Shown one piece after another: positions 1 through 9,901 of a stretch of DNA of 64,000 bases (positions within the stretch are counted from its first letter, which is position 1; every line of letters begins with the position of its first letter). Where the stretch lies: positions 1,425,001 through 1,489,000 of the forward strand of contig WPIO01000054.1 in assembly GCA_009760855.2 (NCBI GenBank), read 5' to 3'. Under the pieces are notes generated by a model, which saw only the letters and a list, made by a program, of their open reading frames with translations, ran no database searches and had not been told where the DNA came from. The DNA is from Cristatella mucedo (Eukaryota; Bryozoa; Phylactolaemata; Cristatellidae). A program made the position numbers and the translations under genes.

Positions 1-507
1 GTTGCTTTTCTTGAGTCAATGCCGTCGCGCGGGACAGTAAACAAAAAAGGAAAACTGTGTGTGCCGACTCTCTGGATCGGTTGCTGCTGCTTGAAAGCCG
101 TGTGCAACTAGTGCAACCAAACCGTGGCCGGTACCAGACTGTCAACAGCTATAGTCATGCTTGCTTCTCCACTTTTCCATTTAACGAGGCCGTGCTCCGC
201 GAAAAATAAATGCAGCCGCCTTGATTACGTCAGCTGATTCGCCCCGTGCGAACGCTTCGAGCCGAGCAGACAACGTGGTCCTCGGCGCCCATCTGTCGCC
301 GAGGTGACGCGCTGTAATTTAGAGCGGTAACGTCGTTCGAAGCATTCAGGATCAATAGGCGCTCATGAGCCACAGAAGAAAGTGCGCGCCGGCGCGACAA
401 AGCGAAGCTAGTGTCCGTGAGAGGGCGCTGCAAGAGACAAGCCGCTACACGTGCAGGCTAACGCCGCTCGCGAGTTTTTTTGCGGCTAGTTTTGCTCTCT
501 AAGTTAA
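1..507 (-). repeat. Left arm of a long inverted repeat (truncated by the window start)
   Basis: By eye this segment matches the reverse complement of 5685-6212 at close to 90% identity over its length. Base 1 lines up with about base 6210, so the arm probably continues off the window. The inner boundary is near 507, where both arms share a stretch reading TAACTTAGAGAGCAAAA on the right arm. About 5.2 kb lies between the arms. This could be the ends of a long-TIR or foldback DNA transposon, or two chance inverted copies of one interspersed repeat. No transposase frame is visible between them. A target-site duplication cannot be tested because the outer left end is missing. Confidence 0.75.
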
Positions 508-1277
508 ACTAGCTAACCTTAATATTTTATGATCATCTACATTCTTCACACCCATTGATTATCATCGAATCTCCTTGAGGAGTTGAAGGAACGACTTCTG
601 AAACCATTTCGGCCTATCCCAAATCACCTGGGCCGAAATTTCTGCGGGCAAATCAGTCGGGCTAAACAATCCGTGTCAAAGTGGTCACAAAATCACAACG
701 TTAGATTTGGAGCACTACCTACATTTGAGTCAAATAAGTAGGCTAAGTCGGATTTACATTTTCCGGCATTACACAACATTAGTGATGTTGGTTTCTTCGC
801 ATTTGCTTAGCATCAGTTCGGCTAGAACTCTCGGTGGCAGGCGTTTGATAGTCTTTGATCGTTTGATCGTCAAGTCCTTATTTATTACCTATATCATCTC
901 GTATGGGGATTGTTTTTCTTAATAAGAGATATCTTTGCATAGATGTCGGCTAGCAACAGGCTCGCTTCGCTGAGTCATACAGAGTAGCTCGGTCACAGAA
1001 GACAACGCTGTACCATCTTGCCGATTGACGGAAGTGCGCCATCTTGCCACGTGACGCAAGCGCGAAGTCCTGCAGTATTTTTCGTCTGTAAGTCAAATGC
1101 TGGCATGCAAAACTAGTGACTTGACGGCGGATTCAACCGGATCCGGAGATTGATCAGGCACGCGCTCGTTGAAAAGCAGTCCTAAAGTATCTCTCGGTTC
1201 TAACACAATGCAGGCAACACTAGCGACTCCTCTTTCGGCGTGACGGACTTACTCGCATTAAATGGTAGATATATATG
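508..1277. other. Intergenic-type DNA, nothing recognised
   Basis: I see no convincing coding frame, tandem repeat or match to another part of the window. Open frames are short and have no recognisable motif. Confidence 0.5.
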
Positions 1278-1560
1278 CAGAAACCTCTCATCGTTACTGA
1301 CCGAATGCTCAGCCAACGGAGCTGTGGAGGTTACGATGGAAAGTTTTGTCAAAAAAATGTATCAACTTTCACACTCAAATTCCGAATTCCTATCGCCTGA
1401 ACGCACGTATTTGCTTTTCGTAACGGCAATTCGGTGCCGAGCTACAAACGTCACATCCCTCACATCCGTTCGGGTCAACGACTGGAGAGCGAACGTGTTC
1501 GCCGCTTCTGGAGTTCAGGCAAGGGGCGGATGACTCCCACGAGTGGTCCGCTGAGCCTCG
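1278..1560 (+). repeat. Repeat block C, copy 1
   Basis: Matches 11036-11370. Both start at AGAAACCTCT, share the stretch around AGCCAACGGAGCTG, and share another reading TGAACGCACGTATTTGCTTT. Identity is roughly 80% by eye. The block is followed directly by block D here, while more than 5 kb separates C from D in the second copy. The open frame across it is not kept intact in both copies, so I do not call it coding. Confidence 0.7.
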
Positions 1561-1619
1561 CTAGATACCTCTGGATGGCAGAATGCGTGTACACTCTTTA
1601 ATTACTGCTGCAACTGATG

Positions 1620-1870
1620 CTTGATTCAAAACTAAATCAAAATAATAAGCACAGCAAAATGGGCAGTTGGAAACAGCGTCTGGCAGTGGTGGCAAAAACA
1701 TTAGCTCTTGCATGCATAATGAGACTATGCATTTTGTGAAAGAAATTTGCATATCAGACTTTTAGAGAAATTTTTCCTACCATTTTGGCATTGTTCATTA
1801 CGAGAGCCACAACCAGCTGCCATAAGTTGTCAGCCGAGTGCCGCCTGGGCCCCGTTCAGCGTCCTGGAAA
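1620..1870 (+). repeat. Repeat block D, copy 1
   Basis: Matches 16790-17012. Shared landmarks are the TTGGAAA(C/T)AGCGTC segment, AACAGACTTTTAGAG-like text, and GTTGTCAGCC followed by AGTGCC. Block order C-D-E here is the compact version of the order seen more spread out between 11 and 23 kb. Confidence 0.65.
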
Positions 1871-1939
1871 AACTGTCACATTACTACGATCGCCTTTATC
1901 TGTGGTTCGCAGAGTAAACCGGCTATCGTGACTACCGGT

Positions 1940-2790
1940 TCCGGTGTCCGGCTGTCCTATTACCACCTTCGTGATGGTCGCCGTCAGCATGATTCCAGGT
2001 GCGATTATATGCCTCGGCAGCAGTCGATTGAGAGGCCCGCAAATAGCCAGTGATGCCAGTGGCTGCCTCAGTGATGCCGCCCTATGTATTTCCGCCGGAT
2101 GTGCTTGTGGTCGATTCGGTTACAACTTGGCTGGTAGAACTCTTTGCGGTCCTTGCAGTCGCTTGGGTGATGACTGGCGAACCGGATACCGATGAACTGA
2201 CTGAATTTTCCGGGCCTACAACCGACATCTTATCATATGATGTTATCGGCTTCGGTAAAGTTTGCATCAGGATTTGACTGAGAACGACTATTTTCGGCCA
2301 ATTTTCTAAATATAGTTTAGCACAGTTATTAGTGGCCGATACTTAGGAGTTCTTTAGTGCCCGCTGCTTGGCCACAGGATGGCGGTCGCAAGTGTCGGTT
2401 TAAGACTAATGAAGTAGTTTGAAAGCTTGGGTTGCCGATAAGATGGCCGTATTTTTCGGAACCACGATCTCGACAAATGTGACTTCGACTGTGGCACCTA
2501 GTTGGGACGGCCTTAATCGCTGCAGAAAACTCTCGCAAATACTGCTCTGTTGACTGAAAAAACGGGCTCGCCAAAACAGGCGAACGCTAACTAACTGTAG
2601 TAAGTCGCCGAGGGAAAAGGTCCTAAAGGCGGAACCAGTGAACATCGGAGGGGTAGCTTGAACTTTCTAAGGTAAAGCTGAATCTTAGTTTTACTCAAGC
2701 CAGCCCATCAAGCGGACTGCACAAATCTTTCAGAGGTGCGCTTTCCTGCTTCTGGTGACTGCAAAGCGGAAGCCTCCCAGATTTTAGTAG
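1940..2790 (-). repeat. Repeat block E, copy 1
   Basis: Aligns with 21030-22030 and, in its distal part, with 58135-58770. Shared landmarks include GATACCGATGAACTGAC and the TTAGTGCCCGCTACTAAGGAG-like junction. Read on the minus strand, 1944-2330 carries a Ser/Thr-rich frame also present in the second copy (see 21019-21366). In this copy the frame has one stop after about 60 codons, so it is broken. Confidence 0.7.
1944..2330 (-). pseudogene. Broken Ser/Thr-rich coding frame in block E
   Basis: On the minus strand the translation runs through SYDKMSVVGPENSVSSSVSG, then a Ser/Thr-rich stretch, one stop, then GYLRASQSTAAEAYNRTWNH. The frame at 21019-21366 has AYDSMSFLGQKNPVSSSVSG and GYARVSTSIADEAYNHTENH at the same places. 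The positional match and the character of the substitutions suggest the common ancestor was translated. No ATG begins the frame, so an internal exon is more likely than a full gene. There is no known domain I can name; the composition would suit a glycosylated extracellular linker, which is inference only. Confidence 0.45.
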
Positions 2791-2794
2791 TGTA

Positions 2795-2882
2795 ATTTCT
2801 TTTTGGCCGGGCTACCGCTAAAAGCCATAAGGCCACTACAGCTGGCGATGACTGTGGCTGCAAGGCTAGTTTACAAATCTCA
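2795..2882 (+). pseudogene. Scrap of LINE-B reverse transcriptase ORF
   Basis: Encodes [20 protein letters not shown] followed by RLVYKSQ. This is the same region as [20 protein letters not shown] in the LINE-B frame at 60212-61426. It is far too short to be functional and is joined directly to block J. In the other E/I copies this position holds ordinary element sequence, so the scrap and block J replaced it here. Confidence 0.75.
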
Positions 2883-3130
2883 GATGAGGGCAGGCTCGCT
2901 CTTTGCTCTTTTGAGCGTCGCGATGTTTACTCGGCTTCATCTGCGGTATGTTATGTCCTCGAGATGCATTGCATGCTGTGATCTTTGTGTCGCTGCTTGT
3001 CAGCCATCTTGGCGTGTGCTTTCGACAATGCTAGAATTGCTGCATTGTCTGCAATGACCTTACATACAAATGTACTGGACTTCCTTTTACGAGACGCAGT
3101 CGCTTAATTGTTCACGACTTTTTGAAAAGC
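2883..3130 (+). repeat. Repeat block J, copy 1
   Basis: Matches 18249-18490. Both start AGATGAGGGCAGGCT and continue with TTTTGAGCGTC.CGATGTTTAC. Both end near a segment reading GCTTAATTGTTC. The rest of the block is diverged. It has no convincing coding content. Confidence 0.65.
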
Positions 3131-4275
3131 CATATAGCGGCGAGCCGCGTTATTTGCGTTCAAAAGACCCGTAGACGCCGAGCCGAGAAGTAGCGCCCGC
3201 CCGCTCCGAGTTAAACGAGCCGTCCGCGAGCTGAGCGCTCGCAGTCCTGCCTCGCATCGGGCAGCGCGGCTTTACTAGCATCGGTGGACGCCACCTAGCG
3301 GCGAGCCGCGTAACAGCGGCCTCGGTTTGGCGCTCAGCCGATACGTAGAGCCTCTCCGAGTTAAACGAGCCGGATTCCAGAAGCTTCAGGGACGTCGGCG
3401 TGGTAGTGTGCACGTGATTAGCGAGCCAATTTGTATTTTGGCAACGAGTCGATTCACATTTTAGATTTAATTGCTGCGTTTTTTTTTTATTTAAGCACGT
3501 CTGCTCGTTCAGCGGGCGAGAACAATAGGCGGCAGTCCGTCATCAGTCAACTGTCGTCTGGTGACGCACGCTTGCTATCACGACTTATCTATCCATGGGA
3601 GATAAATCCCTAGCCACACCTTGGATCTACTTTTAAGTTTTCAAAATCTGCGCATTTCTCTTTTCAGCTCTCGATGAGCTCTCTCACTTCCGCCCGCCAG
3701 CTGCTGCAAACTTTCTTACATGAGGCTTGAAATACCATGTCCGGACCGGATGTTATCGAAGTATTTAGTAGATGGCATTGCTTTTCGCCGATGGCGTATC
3801 GAACGAATAGGCATTGCGGAAAGTTCCGAGTGCACACGTAGCAGCAGTTGGCGAGCGTTCTTCGAAAATTGATGTAGTCTGTAGTGCTAATACTCGAAAC
3901 GGAATCAGAATTCAAGATGGCAGTAAAGTTGCATCGAAGTGGCGACGACCCTGAAACGAATACAACGCAACGGATGACTGTCAGCCACGCAGCTCCAGAC
4001 GAGTCACTGCGCGGGCTCCGTGCAGCACTTAATGTCTCGGCTCGCTAGCCACGTCGGCTTCCGTGGCCTGAGCAGTAGGTGATTGATCAATTATTAGACC
4101 CGCTTTCCATGCGCTCAGTTCGCCTGCTTGGTTTGATGTTTTCACTTTATTCTGGTTTTACGAATCGCATCGATGAAACGCATTATTTTAAACTGAAAAT
4201 GTGATCTGCTGAGGCCCATGCGAGCGACCTCTCCATGCATCGGAGCGAGGTCCGGCGCTAGGTGTAGCGCTATGG
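3130..4275 (+). repeat. Repeat block I, copy 1
   Basis: Aligns with 22190-23225 and 58985-59660. Landmarks are GCCGGATTCCAGAAGCTTC, CATCGGGCAG and the CCCGCCAGCTGCTGCAAAC region. It contains an internal partial duplication of about 170 bp: GGCGAGCCGCGT recurs near 3138 and 3300, and TTAAACGAGCCG recurs twice. Copy 3 also has the duplication; copy 2 has one unit. Blocks E and I are adjacent in all copies, so they probably form one ~2.1-kb element. Confidence 0.7.
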
Positions 4276-4279
4276 ACTC

Positions 4280-4735
4280 TCGGTGCCTTAAAACGAACGG
4301 GACCGGATACAATTGATCAGAAATCACAATGATCTCGCTGTGTGGCGATTACCGCGCTAGCGACTTGACCAGTTAGAGACCGTATTTGCCCGCTAATGCG
4401 CTTACCTTCTACTAAAACGGTCTTAAAAACATCGAGGAATGTATAAATAGCGCGTGCAAGAGCGTGCTTGCAGAAAAACGTGCGAATGGTATGACACTTT
4501 TATGCCATTATGTCTGCTGTCTTTACTTTAGCATGGCATCAACCAGCAAGAGATGACTGTCTCAAAATGCCCAATTTCTGTCCGCCTGACTGTTTGGTTA
4601 ATATGAATCCTTGATACTGTATATAAATTTATATATGCCTATTAATATTTGCACGTGTATACATGTACTAGCTGTATATATATACATGCGTCTGCTGCTT
4701 GCGGATGTTGTCACCAATTACTTGGTAATGCTTTG
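4280..4735. other. Intergenic-type DNA, nothing recognised
   Basis: AT-richer sequence with short TATATA runs near 4620-4690. I see no coding frame or repeat match. Confidence 0.4.
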
Positions 4736-4818
4736 TATACAGCATCTGTAAAGTGCCTAGAAAGAGATTCAGTTTCGTGAAGGCGCTATTCAAAGATACT
4801 ACGATTATCATTGCATAT
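4736..4818 (+). mobile_element. L2-like retrotransposon 3' tail (third tail family)
   Basis: Contains ACAGCATCTGTAAAGTGCCT, then a GAGATT...GTTTCGTGAAGGCGCT hairpin arm, and an AT-rich end. The same tail is at 12192-12290 and 12702-12776. It resembles the 3' hairpin of LINE-A but has its own upstream sequence, so it is probably a separate LINE or SINE family. Only the tail survives. Confidence 0.65.
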
Positions 4819-5100
4819 ATATATATACACGCACCCGCTAGAACTAATGCACTACCTGATGGAGAAACCTGAGAGCACTAGAATAAACTCTGCCTCGTAT
4901 CATAGCGAACGTGTACTTGTATCGTGCCGCGAGAGGCCCGTGGTCGTCTGGGCGCTTAGCAAGAATTAAGGCCTACTGGCGTGACGCAACAATGGAGATC
5001 GCTGAAACGCACCGGAAGGACAGCCGCGAGTGAACTCTCAAACGTTTGAAATTGGTTTGAGTCAGCAGCAACGAAGTATAAACCAGTCGCCATCACTGCC

Positions 5101-5172
5101 AGTCTGTCTGTCTCTCCCAATCTCTCTCTCTCTCTCGGTGTTTCTGTCTGTCTGTCTCTCTCTGTGTCTCTG

Positions 5173-5205
<33 letters not shown>

Positions 5206-5312
5206 TTGTCTCGCTGTCTCTGTCTGTCTCTGTCTGTCTCTGTCTGTCTCTGTCTGTCTCTGTCTGTCCCTGTCTGTCTCTGTCTGTCTCTCTCTTTCTC
5301 TCTCTCTCTCTG
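5101..5312 (+). repeat. (TCTG/TCTC)n microsatellite
   Basis: About 210 bp of near-pure TCTG and TCTC units. It makes long Ser/Leu/Cys or Arg/Glu/Asp frames on both strands that are artefacts of the repeat. Confidence 0.95.
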
Positions 5313-5479
5313 GAGAGCCACGAGCGAACTCTCAAGCCAACTCTCCGCAGCGCCGAAGTATAAACCAGTCTTAATTAACAGGAACAGGAGGAGAATGAAA
5401 AACAAAAGACGTCGGTGACTTAGAATCCAGTTGTCTTCCAAAGCTCTGTAACGCTGGGCTCAGCGAACTCCACTGCTCG

Positions 5480-5647
5480 CTGTCACGGCTCCTACTTCCG
5501 GTACTTCCGCTGTCACGGCTCCTACTTCCGTTACTTTCGCTGCTCACTGTCACGGCTCCTACTTATAGTACTTCCGCTGCTCGCTGTCACGGCTCCTACT
5601 TACCGTACTTCCGCTGCTCGCTGTCATGGCTCCTATTTTCGGTAGCA
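5480..5647 (+). repeat. 37-bp minisatellite, about 4.7 copies
   Basis: Units begin CTGTCACGGCTCCTACTT at 5480, 5510, 5547, 5584 and 5621 (the last has CTGTCATGG). Spacing is 30, then three times 37. The first unit lacks the 7-bp CTGCTCG-like end. It lies just inside the right inverted arm. Confidence 0.9.
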
Positions 5648-5684
5648 ATCGGAGAGCTAGACTCTGGGCTTGACGAGGGGTTTA

Positions 5685-6212
5685 ACTTAGAGAGCAAAAT
5701 AAGCCGCAAAAAACGGTTTTCAGCCAAGGAAGTACTCGCGAGAGGCGTTAGCCTGCACGTGTAGCGGTATGTATCTTGCAGCGCCCTCTCACGGACACTA
5801 GCTTCGCCTTATCGCGCCGGCGGGCACTTTCTTCTGTGGCTCATGAGCGCCTATTGATCCTGAAAGCTTCTGACGACCTTACCGCTCTAAAGTACAGCGC
5901 GTCAGCTCGGCGACAGATGGGCGTCGATGGCCGCATTGTCTGCTCGGCGCATGGCGTTCGCGAGGGGCGAATCGGCTGACGTAATCAAGGCGTTCCCAAT
6001 TTATTTTTCGCCGAGCTCGGCCTCGTTAAATGGATAAGTTGAGACGCACGCATGACTACAGCTGTTGACAGTCTCGTACCGGCCACGGTTTGGTTGCAAT
6101 AGTTGCACACGGCTTTCAAGCTGCAGCGACCGATCCAGATAGTCCGCACAAACAGTTTTCCTCTTTTGTTTACTGTCCCGCGCGACGGCATTGACTCAAG
6201 AAAAGCAACCAA
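5685..6212 (+). repeat. Right arm of the long inverted repeat
   Basis: Inverted partner of 1-507. Beyond 6212 the sequence passes into a short GA-rich segment and a tandem pair of GTTAGCATTGAGGTGCTT (about 6292-6330) with no counterpart on the left inside the window. A 67-codon frame is open in both arms, but the two versions differ at about 15 positions and start at TTG, so I do not regard it as a gene. Confidence 0.75.
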
Positions 6213-6361
6213 CCAAAAGAGAGAGAAAGAAAAACGCGAGAGAGCGGCGCATAAAAATCAATCAGCACTCTAAGCTTTGAGCATTTAGAAGTTAGCATTG
6301 AGGTGCTTTGCAGTTAGCATTGAGGTGCTTGATTAAATCGTGTGTGCAAGCACTCTCTCCA

Positions 6362-6828
6362 TCCACTTCTCTCTCTCTGTCTCTTATATCTCTCTGTCTC
6401 TCTCTTGGTCTCCCTCTCTCTGTCTCTCTGTGTGTCTCTCTCACTATCGCTCAATCTCTGTCTGTCCGTCTATTTCTCTGTCTCTCTGTGTATCTGTCTT
6501 CCTCTCTCTCTCTCTCTCTTTCTCTCTGTATCTATCTATCTTTCTCTCTTCCTCTCTTTGTCTTTCTGTCTCTCTCACTCAATCTCTCTGTCTATCTGTC
6601 TCGCTTTCTCTTTCTTTCTCTCTCCCTTACCAACTCTCTCTCTCTGTCACTCAGTCTTTCTTCCTCTCCATGTTTTCTCTCTCTCTCTCTGTGTCTCTCT
6701 CGATCTCTCTCCTTATATTTATCTCCCCATATGTCTGTCTGTCTGTCTCCTTCTCTCACTGTCTCTCATTGTCTCTCTCTGTCTTTCTGTCCCTTTCTAT
6801 CTCTCTCTCTCTTCTCTGTCTCTCTCTG

Positions 6829-6893
<65 letters not shown>
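6362..6893 (+). repeat. (CT)n-rich microsatellite tract, ~530 bp
   Basis: Imperfect CT/TCTG/TCTT tract ending in about 50 bp of pure (TC)n at 6843-6890. Long Ser/Leu frames in all three plus-strand frames come from the tract. Confidence 0.95.
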
Positions 6894-7064
6894 GGAATAG
6901 CGGCGAACCGACGCCGAGGCAGGGACACAGGCGAGCAGTCTGGCACAGCCACTGGGAGAGCGGAGTTAGCTGACTGAGCGGACCACGTGATCGTGGCCGA
7001 GTGGTTGAATGAGGAATCGCCGTTTTCGCTTTTCGTTTTCGCCGTTTTCGCTTTCGCCGCAGTC

Positions 7065-7117
7065 GCTCCCGCACACAGTCCGTCTGCTCGAAGAGCAGAC
7101 GGACTGTGTGCGGGAGC
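7065..7117. repeat. Perfect 25-bp inverted repeat with 3-nt loop
   Basis: Left arm 7065-7089 begins GCTCCCGCACACAGTC; right arm 7093-7117 is its exact reverse complement. The loop is GAA. It lies between the CT tract and the CA/TA tract. The stem is perfect, which implies recent origin or active maintenance. The loop is too short for a normal microRNA precursor. Confidence 0.9.
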
Positions 7118-7139
7118 CTGGAGTTTGCATAAACTAATA

Positions 7140-7142
7140 CAA

Positions 7143-7175
<33 letters not shown>

Positions 7176-7236
7176 CATTAATATAATATGTATGCAATAC
7201 ATACACGCACACGCACACACACACACACACACACAC

Positions 7237-7268
<32 letters not shown>
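7140..7268 (+). repeat. Compound (CA)n / (TA)n microsatellite
   Basis: Two CA runs, each followed by a TA run (7143-7175 and 7202-7268). Confidence 0.9.
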
Positions 7269-7270
<2 letters not shown>

Positions 7271-7289
7271 GGCTAGGGCGTGAAAAACC

Positions 7290-7990
7290 TGAAGTCAGGC
7301 TCAGAGTTCTCTCCTCAAAGTTGGTGCAGCGGCATTTGAACTGCGGAAGTCGCTGCTACCCCGTTGCTCCGCCGTTCCGCCCGGAGCAGAGGACGAGAGG
7401 AAGCCGTGTGGCTGGACAGAGTGCGCGCGCCCAAGAGCCCGCGCGGCGGGGGGCGGGACTGGCTAGTGGCTCGCAGCGAACGCATCGGAGCTACGCTGGG
7501 CACGTGCTCGCGGTGCACGGCTGGGTGCACGCGCGCGCCAGCATTACCTGCCGCCGACAAGGACCACAGCAGCGAGAACCAGACGGGCCACGCCGCCGCC
7601 GCCGCCGGTTCGCTGCGTGCGTGCATCCTTGCCGCGTCCGAGCTGAGCTCTCGAGCGAACTGAGGAGGCTGACGAGCGGGCGCGCGCTTGTGGCACGCGC
7701 GTGGATGACGAATCGTCTTCGAGGAGCCCGCCCTCCCGATCGATTTCAAGGCCGCGACGCTCGAGGCAGCGGAGCGAGCGAGTGCTATGCCGAGTCTGCG
7801 ATGGGCGGCGCCTTCTGTCGTCTGCCATCGCCTCCCAAGAGTCACGCGCCATCATGGCGGCGCGGCGGCGGCGGCGATCTGGGATCCGCAGCGCCTCGTC
7901 CTTAAAGTTTCTTCTGGCTTTTGTTTTCCATTCTAATCGCGAGGACGGGCTCACAAGAGGGGCGTGACCTGATGCGGAAGTAAGCTGGCG
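7290..7990. promoter_or_regulatory. CpG-rich island, no recognised gene
   Basis: Strongly GC- and CpG-rich DNA with open frames on both strands, the longest about 230 codons. Translations are Arg/Ala/Ser/Pro-rich in every frame, as expected from composition alone. I see no domain motif, splice pattern or Kozak context that favours one frame. It could be a CpG-island promoter or a first exon, but nothing in the sequence decides this. Confidence 0.3.
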
Positions 7991-8396
7991 CTTGCCAGGT
8001 CATAGTTCACGCAAAGAAGCACGCCTAGTTCAAAATGAAACAGAGCCTTCCTCGTTTGCAGCTTGCAAACACAGCTCCGTTAGATTGCGTGCTCGCTTGA
8101 CAGGCAGGAAAAAAAGCTCCCCCTGTTTTTATATTCAATTCGACCGCGCGGCCGGTGGTCCAGTTAACTTTATTTATTCATTAACTTTAGTGGCTCACCC
8201 TTCACCGTTCTTGCTTTTTTTCGCCGAATAGATGCACTGCTACAGGCGGCAAGCTACGCTTTTGTTTTAGTTTCCTTCCAACCAGTAGGCTTTCGTCAAG
8301 CGACGTCACCGGAAGAGATGTGCTTCTTCCTGTCAAACGTCCGGCTGGTTGCAGCCGCGGCTATTCCTATTTATTGCCATGCGCTTTGTTCAGCTC

Positions 8397-8498
8397 CTGA
8401 TCCACTTCCGGGCTGCTTCCCGTCCGGCTGCTTCCGGGCCACTACCACGCTGCGTCACGTGTTTTTGCTGCTTCTAGGCTTTTCGTCAGGCTTCTCTT
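8397..8498 (+). repeat. Long repeat AB, copy A, first part
   Basis: Matches 59748-59848, starting CCACTTCCGGGCTGC and including the segment CTGCGTCACGTGTTTTTGCT. It ends at CTCTT (8494-8498), where a LINE-A fragment interrupts. Upstream of 8397 the two copies no longer match, so this is the apparent 5' border of the long repeat. Confidence 0.8.
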
Positions 8499-9014
8499 AT
8501 AATAATAATAATAATAATAATAATTCACTTGATAAAGCGCCCTAAGAGAACTTAATCTCTCTCTAGGCGCTTTACATTTGCTGCAAAGGGAAATGCAATT
8601 GAATGGTAAGTAAAATCATGCTTGAAAAACAAACGAAATGAATAACATGGTTAGGGGTGACATGCACAGGGTCAACATGCGAATGTGGTTAGTGGCAGCA
8701 TGCACAGTGTCAGCACGCATAAGCACATCAAGGACGAATCACAGGGACCCACTAAATGCTGTCCTAAATAGGTGTGTTTTTAAGTTCCTTTTAAATGTGG
8801 TCAGGTCAGGGGATGTTCTGACGCAGGTCGGGAGGGAGTTCCAGGCTTTGGGAGCATACGAACTAAATGCACGGTCTCCAAAGGATTTAAGGTTTGTACG
8901 AGGTATTTCTAGACTTTTGGATTCCGAAAAGCGGGTGGTACGATGCTTGGCCTGATGGGGTAGTATATCTGAAAGATAGGCTGGAGCCATTGAGTGAAGG
9001 GACCTAAAACCTAC
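8499..9014 (-). mobile_element. 5'-truncated LINE-A inserted in long repeat copy A
   Basis: Begins (plus strand) with (AAT)n, then the LINE-A 3' untranslated region with its hairpin (near 8535-8575), then the antisense end of the ORF from 8739. Copy B has no insertion at the matching site (59844-59848), and CTCTT flanks the insert at 8494-8498 and 9015-9019, so a 5-bp target-site duplication is likely. Only the last ~90 codons of the ORF remain. Confidence 0.85.
8739..9010 (-). pseudogene. LINE-A ORF C-terminal fragment
   Basis: Minus-strand translation runs from FRSLHSMAPAYLS to LKTHLFRTAFSGSL and the stop. It is nearly identical to residues 496-583 of the long LINE-A frame at 24007-25758. 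All reverse transcriptase catalytic motifs are missing because of 5' truncation. The frame happens to stay open into the host repeat upstream, but that extension is not LINE sequence. Confidence 0.85.
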
Positions 9015-9901
9015 CTCTTCCGCTAGCGCTGCCTGCGGCGCATCAAAGGCGAGTAATATAAGCAATACCTGTGGTATTAGTAATGAGAACTCTATTTGTA
9101 GGGGGCCTGAAAAGAACCGAATATCTTTCAAGGCATTTTGAATATGCTGTGTAGGAAGCGTGTCAGTCTCTTTGTAATAGCGTGCGCAGTGTCAGCATAT
9201 GCACACGACGGAACAGTCTCGCGGACCCGGAAAATGGAATGAAAAGCTGGTGCATGGTCAGCTTCTGTTTAAGTGTAGTCAAGGAAGAGTGTGTGATGCA
9301 TCGGGCTTCCATGTTTCAACAGACTGAGCTTCGAATATAGCCTTCACCTGTGCTGCATTAAAGTCAGCTTACCGCAATTGACATATCCTAGATTAACAGT
9401 CGTAAATTCGATCGTGCTGCCGTCGTGAGCTTCCAACTTCCGGCCTCTGGCCTCTTTTTTCCGGCCTCCGGTCTCGTTCGTGCCTCGCAGCAGTCGCAGC
9501 AATGCTCTCACCAGACTTCAGGCTAGCCGCGATAGCTAGCGTAGACATTTCAAATATTTGCTTAAGATGCTGACAGACCTCTGCATTCCTGCAATCTATA
9601 CTCCCAAGTCCACCTGCTGTTAAGTGCAGCTTAAAAAGCTTAGCTGATTTGAAAACCTTATTTTAAATAGCGACAGAAGAGCCTTTACGGCTATCACCGC
9701 CGCTTGCGTAGGCGATGGAGAATGGCCCACTGCAGGACTCGAACCTAAGACCTCAGGAGCTTAGCTACTATTGCTGCTTCACTAACTCTTTGGAATTAGG
9801 AATCGTTCTAAATTAGCATAATTTCGGTATCGTACTAATTCACGATATACCTAGTATTTTTAAGGTCATGCTACATAGTTCTTATAATATAATCAGGTGA
9901 T
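9015..9901 (+). repeat. Long repeat AB, copy A, middle part
   Basis: Aligns with 59844-60165 and then 61433-62036 of copy B. At GAGCTTCGAAT^ATAGCCTTCA (about 9339/9340) copy A is uninterrupted, while copy B carries a LINE-B insertion there. No gene is recognised. Confidence 0.8.

Noticed and set aside
230-5979. 67-codon frame present in both inverted arms (230-433 minus, 5776-5979 plus)
   Set aside because: About 15 of 67 residues differ, as many as expected from ~10% DNA divergence without constraint, and both start at TTG.
6308-6977. Three overlapping ~200-codon Ser/Leu frames
   Set aside because: They are translations of the (CT)n tract in all three frames; no non-repeat coding content.
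7192-7905. 237-codon frame in the CpG island
   Set aside because: Begins inside a CA/TA microsatellite; other frames and the opposite strand are equally open; Arg/Pro/Ala composition follows from GC content.
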